Shown here: in pieces, positions 1 through 11,072 of the stretch | Numbering within the stretch: the first letter of the stretch is position 1 | Layout: every line of letters begins with the position of its first letter | NCBI GenBank assembly: GCA_039583875.1 | Contig: CM077166.1 | Coordinates: 85,062,564-85,126,563 of the forward strand | Source: Platanthera guangdongensis | Taxonomy: Eukaryota; Streptophyta; Magnoliopsida; Asparagales; Orchidaceae | Direction of reading: 5' to 3' | Length of the DNA stretch: 64,000 nucleotides | Made by a program: the position numbers and the translations under genes | The notes under the pieces: model-generated | What the model was told of the DNA's origin: nothing | Databases searched by the model: none | Seen by the model: only the letters and a program-made list of their open reading frames with translations

Positions 1-421
1 GGATGTCTGCTTGTGGACACGGGTGTGTCTTGGGGTGCACGACCTAGGACACGGGCATGTCCCATGGCCGTGTCCCGCTCGGGTTGAGTTAGTGGTGTGT
101 TGTCTGAGGGACACACCATGCAACATTGGCGTGTCAGCCATGTGACACGGGCGTGTCACATGGCCGTGTCCTATTCTGGTTAAGGCGGTTCGTGTGCCGC
201 TTAAGGGACACGGCCTGTGACACGAGCGTGTCACAGGGTGTGTCACCCCAAAAATGGATATCTCTGGGCAAATCATGGACTTTCATTTCCCTTATCTTGG
301 ATCCAAGGGTCCAGGAACTTCCCTGCTGTTATAAGGCCGAGAATAAAGGGATAATCTCATTCACTTTAAGCCATTTCTCTTTTTAAAGAGCTAGGGAGAG
401 AGAGAGAGAAAGGAAGGAAGG
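1..421 (+). mobile_element. LTR F, upstream part (gypsy-type LTR, split by element E)
   Basis: Non-coding LTR sequence rich in GACACG-GG-CGTGTC palindromes (for example around 140-165 and 210-240), followed by a purine-rich GA stretch at 390-421. It is collinear with 13150-13530 of the LTR fragment at 12721 and resumes at 9052 after element E. The last five bases (GAAGG, 417-421) are repeated at 9052-9056. The true LTR start lies left of the window. No coding capacity is supported; the small frames here are shadows. Confidence 0.7.
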
Positions 422-2923
422 TGTAACGCCCCGTATTTTTGTTCGTTGAAACATATGCTTGATGGGCGTTACGTTGGCTTCGACCGTTGTTCGTGCATGG
501 TTTTCCCGCGGGCTTGCGAGTGGCTATTTTGGTAGCCTAGTTGCACGATTCCCCAACAAACCGGAGTCCAAGTTGGGGCCTCGGTGAGGCCTCTTAGGGA
601 ATGCTTGCACTTTTTCGCGCCCGGGTAAGGTTGCTCAAAACGGGTTGCTTGTACAGGAAACAAAAAGGGGTAAAACGTTCTTAAGGCAAAAATGGTCTAG
701 GACGACACAGAAACACTTTTCAAAACAGGAAAAAAATTGTCGTTTTTGTGCGTGACACGCCCCCCGACACGGGCGTGTCGGGGCGTGACCCTGGGCGTGA
801 CCTCCTTGAGTCAACGAATTTTCTTGCGTCGAGTTGAGCTCGACGAATGGGGTACATGCCCCGTGACACGGGCGTGTCACGGGCCGTGTCCCGCTATGTC
901 GAGTGTCGAGTGTTTAGTGTCAGGTGTCGAGAGATAGGACACGGCCTGTGACACGGGCGTGTCACAGGGTGTGTCCAGCTTTGTCGAGTGTCGACACTTA
1001 GAGTCGACGAGGTGTCGAGACACGGGCTACACGCCCTAGGTCACGGGCGTGACCGACCCATCACGGGCGTGTACTCGGCCGTATACCGTGTGGATAAACT
1101 TGGATTTGCCGACTTTCTGCACCGCTTAAGGTACACGCCCTGTGACACGGGCGTGACACACGGCGTGACAGGGCCGAAAATCGATTTTTCCCAGTTTTTT
1201 TGTGTCGTTCATTTCTTTGATTCTGGATCAAATGGTCCAGCTCGATTCTGGTGGAAATCAGGCCGAAACATAGATTTCTCCTCCTCATTTTCACCTTCTT
1301 CTTCATCTTCTTCCTCATTCCAAAAGAACATCAAGGGAGCAAAGCTAAGACAAGGGAAGGAAAGGGAGGAGCAGCCGTCGCGGTGTTATCTCGGTTCAGG
1401 CAAGCGCTGTTCTTCACCCTTGCCAATCTTGTTTTCTTGTTCTTTACTTGTGCAAGTTTAGCTAATTTTCCACTTTCAATTTTACTAACCTTGTTCTTCT
1501 TGTTTGTGTTTAGTTATGAATCCTCTTGTTCCTTCATGTCTTACATGCTTACCGCCTTGTTATCAAATTTCCCTATGCTTAATTTTTTCTTATGCGAAGT
1601 TGATTCATGTAGCTTTTCTTGTTCATGTCATGATCATGTTAAAATCACTTGTTGGTTTAGTTAGCATTATTCTTTGAGGAGTACGTAGCAATTATGTTAG
1701 CATACTCATGTTAGCATACAGATGGGCAATTTGTTGTCATGTGTGAGGATGAAGGAAGGGAATGTGTGTACTTGGGTTATGGTGAGATTTGCTTATGGTA
1801 TTGAGCTTGGGTTCGTTTATGGTGAGTTTTGCGAGGTGAATTGTGAACCATGGCAGGAGCGTTTGAGTGAGGATTCGGTAAGGGGTGGTGTGGTTTAAGC
1901 CTTTGTGGCCACTGTGTTTGGATTTGTGGTGTAGAGCACCATTTTGGCCCCGATTTGGGCTGGCTTTTATTGGTGCGTTCCACTTTAGGGCTGCCATCAA
2001 AAGACCCTTGCGTAATCGCATTTAACCGCTGCTTATGTTTCACTAGTAGAGTTGTTTCTTGGTCTAAAGAGGATGGAATGGGCATGTGTATTGCCTTTTT
2101 GCTCCTGCGGGTTGAGCAGGGCTTGAGGAGAATGGCACGCACTTGGTGCGTTTTACACTTATTTTCCACCTGTTTTGTTTACTCATTATCCTTACATGAA
2201 GCATTGCTACGGGGTCGGTAAACCCCTTCGTTGTTTTGTATGAACATACTGTTCTTTTTCTTGTACCTTTGATGATTGCTGAGGTGTTCTTTCTTGAATG
2301 CCTTAGGTGCAGGTTGTAACCGATTGAGCGGCTAGTGCTTGGGTCGAGTTTCTTTGGAGCTAACCGAGCTTACTTAGCGAGGTAGTTCTTTCTTCTGTTG
2401 TACAGACATACTTGCACCCCAATGGGTTCGTGTCAGCTTGTTGGCGCCCATTGGCGGTTTTCTTTACTTGTGATATATATGAATTCTAGACTGCTAATGT
2501 GCCTCATTTGACTGAGATGATGTCTACTTGCTTTTGGGAAGGATTTATGGTAGGTTGCATTAGGTATTTTTAAACTAAACAAAACCTATTATTGTATAAC
2601 ATGCATAACATGTTTTGGTCGCCGAACAAGTATTTTCTAAAGAACGTAAACAAAGATGATTTCTTATATTATTATAAAGATAGACTGCATATAGGAGATC
2701 ATCATAAGTAAACAAAGTATTTCCGCCGCGTACAATCACGTATTTTGATGCCTAAGGCCGAGGGATACGGCCATTAAACTAAACGGTTTTCTTGCATTGA
2801 ACTGATGGATTTCAACTCATAAAGTGAGCGTGTGCAGTTATCCCCTACACGAAGTGGCATCATAACCCGTAGTTCCTCTTGCTCTGATACGATGTACTCG
2901 TTGAGGAAATACGGGTTGTGACA
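422..2923 (+). repeat. LTR E, copy 1 (complete, about 2.5 kb)
   Basis: It starts TGTAACGCCCCG and ends ATACGGGTTGTGACA, so the two ends form a short imperfect terminal inverted repeat. It contains a GACACGGGCGTGTC palindrome cluster (766-1160), a TC-rich stretch near 1270-1320, and a 3' half shared almost base for base with copies 2 and 3. This copy alone retains the true 5' end (422-636). Small frames recur in all three copies only because the copies are duplicates. Confidence 0.85.
766..968 (+). repeat. Cluster of GACACG-GG-CGTGTC palindromes in LTR E copy 1
   Basis: The invariant core is a 6-bp inverted repeat around GG. Each occurrence is extended by different but self-complementary flanks. 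At 763-782 the arms begin CCCCGA, near 862-881 they begin CCCGTGA, and at 945-968 they begin CCTGTGA. The matching clusters are at about 3757-4010 (copy 2) and 6820-7085 (copy 3). The arrangement suggests selection for, or generation by, dyad symmetry. No function is known to me. Confidence 0.85.
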
Positions 2924-3636
2924 GTTGTTATCAGAGGGAGGTTTGCGTGACAATTGGTCGGGCAAACTTTCCTTTTTGTTAGTATCGTAAGCATCATATC
3001 ATACACACACCGAGGTGCCATCAGTATGTCTTGGCCGAAGCACGCACACTATACTCATGGCATGATAAGAAGTATACGGGGCATATTATGTAGTATGGGA
3101 TGCATAATATGTGGTTGTATATGGATCCACCATAGGGGCAACATGTGCGGGTTATGTAGTATGGGATGCATAACCTTACCACATGGATGCGACTAGCACA
3201 TTTTCTTTTCTTCGTTGCATGCAATGCTATGTAGTATGGTATGCATAGCATTGTGATGCGTACGACCGCTCATGGCATGCATTAAGGTTTTTTTTAGACT
3301 GCATAGCACATCACGCATAACATAACATTGCATGAGCACAACGTGCCAAGGTAAAGATGTACATGATGACACCTGTACACTCATGGTTTTGGGTCAAATA
3401 AATTCATGCATTCATCGGTTAGGCACAAGTTAGTGGGATGACGGTGAGTCATCTTTAGGCTAGGCATACCATCATTCTCAAACTCCCAGATCAAGTTAGC
3501 AGTTGATGTTCATATTTATACATGTATGGTCTGTATATAGCCGTTGTGTATTTTGTTGGGTTTGAGCTTGATAAGGGTGAACGTGTTTATATGATGTCAA
3601 AGCATCCATTGACAAGACAGACTCCCCAATAAGGTT
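2924..3636 (+). other. Element E leader 1 with degenerate primer-binding site
   Basis: Immediately after the LTR end CA comes GTTGTTATCAGAGG, a one-base variant of the plant iMet-tRNA primer-binding site TGGTATCAGAG seen intact in leader 2. About 700 bp of non-coding sequence follow, including three hairpins. The leader then joins the next LTR at a short shared tract (AAGGTTNCTCAAAA), with no gag in between. The same junction occurs in both leaders, so amplification followed a single deletion event. Confidence 0.75.
3082..3253 (+). other. Three hairpins with one loop and covarying stems (leader 1)
   Basis: Hairpin 1 (3082-3111) pairs CATATTATG with CATAATATG, hairpin 2 (3150-3175) pairs GGTTATG with CATAACC, and hairpin 3 (3222-3253) pairs CAATGCTATG with CATAGCATTG. 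All three enclose the same 12-nt loop, TAGTATGGGATG, with one substitution in hairpin 3. The stems are 9, 7 and 10 bp, all perfect. The position just after the PBS is where retroelement packaging or dimerisation structures lie in general; a role here is inference. Confidence 0.8.
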
Positions 3637-5983
3637 TCTCAAAACGGGTTGCTTGTACAGGAAACAAAAAGGGGTAAAAAGTTCTTAAGGCAAAATGGTC
3701 TAGGACGACACAAAAACACTTTACAAAACAGGAAAAAATGGTCGTTTTTGTGCGTGACACGCCCCCCGACACGGGCGTGTCGGGGCGTGACCCAGGGCGT
3801 GACCTGTGCGTGACCTCCTTGAGTTGACGAATTTTCTTGCGTCGAGTTGAGCTCGACGAATGGGGTACACGCCCCGTGACACGTGCGTGTCACGGGCCGT
3901 GTCCCTCTATGTCGAGTGTCGAGTGTCGAGTGTCGAGTGTCGAGTGTCGAGTGTCGAGTGTCAGGTGTCTAGAGAGGGGACATGGCCTGTGACACGGGTG
4001 TGTCACAGGGCGTGTCCAGCTTTATCGAGTGTCGATACTTAGAGTCGACGAGGTGTCGAGACACGGGCTACACGCCCTAGGTCATGGGTGTGACCGACCC
4101 GTCACGGGCGTGTACCCGACCGTGTACCGTGTGGATAAACTTGGATTTGCCGACTTTCTGCGCCGCTTAAGGTACACGCCCTGTGACACGGGCGTGACAC
4201 AGGGCGTGACAGGGGCGAAAATCCATTTTTCCCAGTTTTTTTGTGCCGTTCATTTCTTTGATTCTGGATCAAATGGTCCAGCTCGGTTCTGGTGGAAATC
4301 AGGCCGAAACAGAGTTTTCTCCTCCTCATTTTCACCTTCTTCTTCATCTTCTTCCTCAATCCAAAAGAACATCAAGGGAGCAAAGCTAAGACAAGGGAAG
4401 GAAAGAGAGGAGCAGCCGTCGCGGTGTTATCTCGGTTCAGGCAAGCGGTTTTCTTCACCCTTGCCAATCTTGTATTCTTGTTCTTTACATGTGCAAGTTT
4501 AGCTAATTTTCCTCTTTCAATTTTACTAGCCTTGTTCTTCTTATTTGTGTTTAGTTATGAATCCTCTTGTTCCTTCATGTCTTACATGCTTACCGCCTTG
4601 TTATCAAATTTCCCTATGCTTAATTACTTCTTATGCGAAGTTGATTCATGTAGCTTTTCTTGTTCATGTCATGATCATGTTAAAATCACTTGTTGGTTTA
4701 GTTAGCATTATCCTTTGAGGAGTACGTAGCAATTATGTTAGCATACTCATGTTAGCATACATATGGGCAATTTGTTGTCATGTGTGAGGATGAAGGAAGG
4801 GAACGTGTGTACTTGGGTTATGGTGAGATTTGCTTATGGTGTTGAGCTTGGGTTCGTTTATGGTGAGTTTTGCGAGGTGAATTGTGAACCATGGCAGGAG
4901 CGTTTGAGTGAGGATTCGGTAAGGGGTGGTGTGGTTTAAGCCTTTGTGGCCACTGGGTTTGGATTTGTGGTGTAGAGCACCATTTTGGCCCCGATTTGGG
5001 CTGGCTTTTATTGGTGTGTTCCACTTTAGGGCTGCCACCAAAAGACCCTTGCGGAATCGCATTTAACCGCTGCTTATGTTTCACTAGTAGATTTATTTCT
5101 TGGTCTAAAGAGGATGGAATGGGCATGTGTATTGCCTTTTTGCTCCTGCGGGTTGAGCAGGGCTTGAGGAGAATGGCACGCACTTGGTGCGTTTTACACT
5201 TATTTTCCACCTGTTTTGTTTACTCATTATCCTTACATGAAGCATTGCTACGGGGTCGGTAAGCCCCTTCGTTATTTTGTATGAACATACTGTTCTTTTT
5301 CTTGTACCTTTGATGATTGCTGAGGTGTTCTTTCTTGAATGCCTCAGGTGCAGGTTGTAGCCGGTTGAGCGGCTAGTGCTTGGGTCGAGTTTCTTTGGAG
5401 CTAACCGAGCTTACTTAGCGAGGTAGTTCTTTCTTCTGTTGTACAGACATACTTGCACCCCAATGGGTTCGTGTCAGCTTGTTGGCGCCCATTGGTGGTT
5501 TTCTTTACTTGTGATATATATGAATGTTAGACTGCTAATGTGCCTCATTTGACTGAGATGATGTCTACTTGCTCTTGGGAAGGATTTATGGTTGGTTGCA
5601 TTAGGTATTTTTAAACTAAACAAAACCTATTATTGTATAACATGCATAACATGTTTTGGTCACCGAACAAGTATTTTTTAAAGAACGTAAACAAAGATGA
5701 TTTCTTATATTATTATAAAGATAGACTGCATATAGGAGATCGTCATAAGTAAACAAAGTACTTCCGCCGCGTACAATCACGTATTTTGATGCCTAAGGCC
5801 GAGGGATACGGCCATTAAACTAAACGGTTTTCTTGCATTAAACTGATGGATTTCAACTCATAAAGTGAGCGTCAAGGGTTTGCCTGAGCGTTTGCAGTTA
5901 TCCCCTACACGATGTGGCATCATAACCCGTAGTTCCTCTTGCTCTGATACGATGTACTCGTTGAGGAAATACGGGTTGTGACA
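3637..5983 (+). repeat. LTR E, copy 2 (5'-truncated)
   Basis: Collinear with copy 1 from the tract CTCAAAACGGGTTGCTTG onward; it lacks about the first 215 bp of the LTR. It ends TTGTGACA at 5983 and is followed by an intact TTGGTATCAGAG site. It differs from copy 1 by scattered substitutions and by a longer TCGAGTG minisatellite (3910-3972). Confidence 0.85.
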
Positions 5984-6696
5984 GTTGGTATCAGAGGTAG
6001 GATTGCGTGACAATTGGTCGGGCAAACTTTCCTTTTTGTTAGTATCGTAAGCATCATATCATACACACACCGAGGTGCCATCAGTATGTCTTGGCCGAAG
6101 CACGCACACTACACTCATGGCATGACAAGAAGTATACGGGGCATATTATGTTGTATGGGATGCATAATATGTGGTTGTATATGGATCCACCATAGGGGCA
6201 ACATGTGCGGGTTATGTAGTATGGGATGCATAACATTACCACATGGATGCGACTAGCACATTTTCTTTTCTTCGTTGCATGCAATGCTATGTAGTATGGG
6301 ATGCATAGCATTGTGATGCGTACGACCGCTCATGACATGCATTAAGGTTTTTTTTAGACTGCATATCACAACACGCATAACATAACATTGCATGAGCACA
6401 ACGTGCCAAGCTAAACATGTACAAGATGACACTTGTACACTCATGGTTTTGGGTCAAATAAAGTCATGCATTCATCAGTTAGGCACAAGTTAGTGGGATG
6501 ACAGTGAGTCATCTTTATGCTAGGCATACCATCATTCTCAAACTCCCAGAGCAAGTTAGCAGTTGATGTTCATATTTATACATGTATGGTCTGTATATAG
6601 CCGTTGTGTATTTTGTTGGGTTTGAGCTTGATAAGGGTGAACGTGTTTATAGGATGTCAAAGCGTCCAGTGACAAGACAGACTCCCCAATAAGGTT
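5984..6696 (+). other. Element E leader 2 with intact iMet-type PBS
   Basis: TGGTATCAGAG at about 5987 follows the LTR end and matches the usual plant retrotransposon site complementary to initiator-methionine tRNA. The rest is a near copy of leader 1 shifted by 3060 bp. No reading frame of retroviral type is present. Confidence 0.8.
6142..6313 (+). other. Three hairpins, second copy (leader 2)
   Basis: Hairpin 1 keeps the 9-bp stem with loop TTGTATGGGATG. Hairpin 2 has lost its outermost pair (stem GTTATG/CATAAC). Hairpin 3 keeps the 10-bp stem and carries the consensus loop TAGTATGGGATG. Stem bases are largely preserved between the two leaders. Confidence 0.75.
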
Positions 6697-9051
6697 TCTC
6701 AAAATGGGTTGCTTGTACAGGAAACAAAAAGGGGTAATAAGTTCTTAAGGCAAAATGGTCTAGGACGACACAAAAACACTTTTCAAAACAGGAAAAAAAT
6801 GGTCGTTTTTGTGCGTGACACGCCCCCCGACACGGGCGTGTCGGGGCGTGACCCAGGGCGTGACCTGTGCGTGACCTCCTTGAGTCGATGAATTTTCTTG
6901 CATCGAGTAGAGCTCGACGAATGGGGTACACGCCCCGTGACATGGGCGTGTCACGGGCCGTGTCCCGCTATGTCGAGTGTCGAGTGTCGAGTGTCGAGTG
7001 TCGAGTGTCGAATGTCGAGTGTCGAGTGTCAGGTGTCGAGAGAGGGGACACGGCCTGTGACACGGGCGTGTCACAGGGCGTGTCCAGCTTTGTCGAGTGT
7101 CGACACTTAGAGTCGACGAGGTGTCGAGACACGGGCTACACGCCCTAGGTCACGGGCGTGACCGACCCGTCACGGGTGTGTACCCGGTCGTGTACCGTGT
7201 GGATAAACTTGGATTTGCCAACTTTCTGCGTCGCTTAAGGTACACGCCTTGTGACACGGGCGTGACACAGGGCGTGACAGCGCCGGAAATCGATTTTTCC
7301 CAGTTTTGTTGTGCCGTTCATTTCTTTGATTCTGGATCAAATGGTCCTGCTCGGTTCTGGTGGAAATAAGGCCGAAACAGATATTTCTCCTCCTCATTTT
7401 CACCTTCTTCTTCATCTTCTTCCTCATTCCAAAAGAACATCAAGGGAGCAAAGCTAAGACAAGGGAAGGAAAGAGAGGAGCAGCCGTCGCGGTGTTATCT
7501 CGGTTCAGGCAAGCGGTGTTCTTCACCCTTGCCAATCTTGTATTCTTGTTCTTTACTTGTGCAAGTTTAGCTAATTTTCCTCTTTCAATTTTACTAGCCT
7601 TGTTCTTCTTGTTTGTGTTTAGTTATGAATCCTCTTGTTCCTTCATGTCTTACATGCTTACCGCCTTGTTATCAAATTTCCCTATGCTTAATTACTTCTT
7701 ATGCGAAGTTGATTCATGTAGCTTTTCTTGTTCATGTCATGATCATGTTAAAATCACTTGTTGGTTTAGTTAGCATTATCCTTTGAGGAGTACGTAGCAA
7801 TTATGTTAGCATACTCATGTTAGCATAGAGATGGGCAATTTGTCGTCATGTGTGAGGATGAAGGAAGGGAACGTGTGTACTTGGGTTATGGTGAGATTTG
7901 CTTATGGTGTTGAGCTTGGGTTCGTTTATGGTGAGTTTTGCGAGGTGAATTGTGAACCATGGCAGGAGCGTTTGAGTGAGGATTCGGTAAGGGGTGGTGT
8001 GGTTTAAGCCTTTGTGGCCACTGGGTTTGGATTTGTGGTGTAGAGCACCATTTTGGCCCCGATTTGGGCTGGCTTTTATTGGTGCGTTCCACTTTAGGGC
8101 TGCCACCAAAAGACCCTTGCGGAATCGCATTTAACCGCTGCTTATGTTTCACTAGTAGAGTTGTTTCTTGGTCTAAAGAGGATGGAATGGGCATGTGTAT
8201 TGCCTTTTTGCTCCTGCGGGTTGAGCAGGGCTTGAGGAGAATGGCACGCACTTGGTGCGTTTTAAACTTATTTTCCACCTGTTTTGTTTACTCATTATCC
8301 TTACATGAAGCATTGCTACGGGGTCGGTAAGCCCCTTCGTTATTTTGTATGAACATACTGTTCTTTTTCTTGTACCTTTGATGATTGCTGAGGTGTTCTT
8401 TGTTGAATGCCTCAGGTGCAGGTTGTAGCTGTTTGAGCGGCTAGTGCTTGGGTCGAGTTTCTTTGGAGCTAACCGAGCTTACTTAGCGAGGTAGTTCTTT
8501 CTTCTGTTGTACAGGCATACTTGCACCCCAATAGGTTCGTGTTAGCTTGTTGGCGCCCATTGGTGGTTTTATTTACTTGTGATATATATGAATGCTAGAC
8601 TGCTAATGTGCCTCATTTGACTGAGATGATGTCTACTTGCTCTTGGGAAGGATTTATGGTAGGTTGCATTAGGTATTTTTAAACTAAACAAAACATATTA
8701 TTGTATAACATGCATAACATGTTTTGGTCACCGAACAAGTATTTCCTAAAGAACGTAAACAAAGATGATTTATTATATTATTATAAAGATAGACTGCATA
8801 TAGGAGATCGTCATAAGTAAACAAAGTATTTCCGCCGTGTACAATCACGTATTTTGATGCCTAAGGCCGAGGGATACGGCCATTAAACTAAACGGTTTTC
8901 TTGCATTGAACTGATAGATTTCAACTCATAAAGTGATCTTCAAGGGTTTGCCTGAGCGTGTGCAGTTATCCCCTACACGACGTGGCATCATAACCCGTAG
9001 TTCCTCTTGCTCTGATACGATGTACTCGTTGAGGAAATGCAGGTTGTGACA
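6697..9051 (+). repeat. LTR E, copy 3 (5'-truncated, terminal copy)
   Basis: Same truncation point as copy 2. It ends GGTTGTGACA at 9051 and is followed directly by the target duplication GAAGG instead of a PBS, marking the right border of the integrated block. Confidence 0.85.
6971..7040 (+). repeat. TCGAGTG minisatellite, variable between LTR E copies
   Basis: Tandem 7-bp TCGAGTG units. Copy 1 has only a short, degenerate run (898-932), copy 2 a longer perfect run (3910-3972), and copy 3 about the same length with a variant AATGTCG unit. Length variation within an otherwise near-identical array points to replication slippage after amplification. Confidence 0.85.
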
Positions 9052-10425
9052 GAAGGGGAGAAGGAAGTCGGCTGCCAGAGGAGCATCAGAGTTCCACATC
9101 GAGATCCGTGTTTGGATTCGTGAAGGAAAGGCCGTTGTGGTGATTTCCATCCGGCTAGATCTCATGGCCCCAAAGCGATCGTCATGGATAACGATCCTCT
9201 TCTTGGACAAGCGAAGTCCTTTCTTTATGCATATGCATGGAATCCTCCACCAAGAGGTGGAAAGCGTAAGTGATTCAAGGTTGAGTCTGCATTTGCAGCC
9301 GGAAATAGGTAGTATGACATAGGCATGCTGTGTGAAGCCCATCCGGACCGTTAGTTTGGATTGGTGATGTTGATATTATGAACTGGAGAAGAGTCTATGT
9401 ATTGTATGGATGCTTGTGAATTGTAAATACTTAGAAAGCTCGGGATGAGCTCTTGGATTGTGTGTGTTGAATTGGTAATCGGCTCTGTGAGAGCTGTGTG
9501 CGGAGCAGGAATGGGAAGGCCGACCTGCGTCAAGATTTGCGTTATTGACCAATTGAGCAACTGGAAAAGGCTAACCTGGACATGTGGTGTAAGATCGATT
9601 GGTGGAATGCATGGGCAGATGCGGCCCCGACCCGGCTTGCTGCACCACAATGGTGGTTTGATCTAGATGCGATTAAATGCTCAAGTTTACTGTGAGGTTA
9701 GCACCTCTGAGTGGGATGGGCAGAATGACGCCAGCATGCGTGTTGGTGGACTAGGACCGGCCAACCAACATGTTAAAAACCTCTGCTCGGTGGTGGTGCC
9801 AAGGAGTCCGGCCCACCGTAATGTGCCCTAAGTGCAAGGAGCGTCAGGCGGAGGCCGACGTTTGTGATACTGCTATGATACTTGTTGTGATAGCTAGATG
9901 TTTGGCAATTCATACAGGGAATGGACCACTGCCCCTGGTAAGGGATAGGGTCATTATAATTATTCATCTAATGCTGATCGTTGCTTTGTTTACCGCTCTT
10001 GGGGTGGATGTCTAATTGCAGGTGCTAACGGGTTGAATTGAAATGAGCGGAATGAAGCCCTTGCTGCTTAAAGGCCCTTGAAGGCCGTGCGAAGAATTCT
10101 TGGATTTCATGTGTGGCCGGCTTGCGTGCAGATGTATGAAGCTGTATATTTATAAAGAGTAACTTGTAAGGCCTTAAGTCCATGAGCGTGTGTATTTGTA
10201 TAAATTCCTGGTAATATATAAATTTATGATTTATATATTTAGTGGACATTCACTGTGTTGAGTTCTTGCAACTTAAAATTCTTGCGCTAGAATGCTCTGA
10301 GTTAGGATGCGAGTAGAACATGATTTTGATATTCATACGTAATTCCGCCATTTGTCTGTGAAATATGACATGGGGCCCCGGCCGGACCCACCGTTATATT
10401 CCATATGACGAATGGAGGCATTACA
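9052..10425 (+). mobile_element. LTR F, downstream part
   Basis: Resumes LTR F after element E. It is collinear with 13530-13900 (for example the CATGCTGTGTGAAGCCCATC block at 9327 and 13778) and, in reverse complement, with the LTRs at 11073 and 29589. It ends GGAGGCATTACA at 10425, the mirror of the TGTAAC start used by this LTR superfamily. TGGTGTCACCATC follows; I do not recognise it as a standard primer-binding site. Joined across E, the visible LTR is about 1.8 kb. Confidence 0.65.
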
Positions 10426-10795
10426 TGGTGTCACCATCAATGAGAAAGAAGAGTGGGGTCTTGTGGATGGAGAAAGTAATGTGAAGGTTGTATTGCGATG
10501 AAAGCTCAAAAAGATATTGGTGGAGATTTCAAGTGTTAAAGTTATGGGGATATGAAGTCTGCTTAATAGAAACTGACACAGGAAGTGCCATATGGAAAAA
10601 ACAAGTCATTACATATAATGTTGTTGGCTGAGTACGGAGAGGAATTTGTGAGTTTTGCAATGATTGTTGTTACAAAATTTTTTCTCACAGTTAAAACTGA
10701 ATCCCTTATGATGTGTTACATTTATATAAATGTGATGGGTGCATGGACTTGACAAAGGAGGCGGCATTTGGATTGTTGAGTTGTTGGGAGTGAGT
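10426..10795. other. Unassigned spacer
   Basis: No coding frame, repeat or RNA gene could be supported here. It may be internal sequence of the element that owned LTR F. Confidence 0.4.
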
Positions 10796-11072
10796 TGGCA
10801 CAAATTGCTGCAGTATTTTGGTACAGTTTGGCACAAACTGTTGCAATGGTTTGTGCACAAACTACTGCTGCAGTGTTTGCTACAGTAGGTTGGCACAAAC
10901 TGTAGCAGCAGTTTGGCTAAAACTGCTGCAGCAGTTTTGCTCGAACTGCTGCAGCAGTTGGCACAAACTGCTGCAGTAGTTTGGCACAAACTACACAATC
11001 TGCTGCAGCAGATAAAAACAGCTGTAGCAGTTGGCAAACAGCTGCAGCAGTTTGAAACTATTGCAGCAGTTG
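10796..11072. repeat. Imperfect array of CTGCTGCAGCAG palindromes
   Basis: Around a dozen copies of a roughly 20-bp unit combining TTGGCACAAACT with CTGCTGCAGCAG or close variants (CTGCAGTAG, CTGTAGCAG). The CTGCAG-centred palindrome is the shared element. The minus-strand 161-residue frame rich in Cys, Ser and Leu here is a translation of the repeat, not a gene. Confidence 0.8.

Larger units (their letters stand above)
422..9051 (+). mobile_element. Element E: three-LTR retrotransposon array without gag-pol
   Basis: The block reads LTR, leader, LTR, leader, LTR. The full first LTR runs from TGTAACGCCCCG at 422 to TTGTGACA at 2923. The leaders begin with a TTGTTATCAGAG or TTGGTATCAGAG primer-binding site. 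Repeat period is about 3041 bp between copies 1 and 2 and about 3068 bp between copies 2 and 3, measured on matching internal points. The whole block is flanked by the 5-bp duplication GAAGG (417-421 and 9052-9056), so it sits in one integration site inside LTR F. No gag, protease, RT or integrase is present. Unequal recombination between LTRs of an internally deleted element would give this structure. The PBS and LTR style suggest a gypsy element, but the lineage is unproven. Confidence 0.85.

Noticed and set aside
988..8330. Reading frames of 60-157 residues recurring three times in 3-kb steps
   Set aside because: They recur because the LTR is triplicated. They lie in LTR sequence, overlap on both strands, include simple TC-rich runs and show no family motif.
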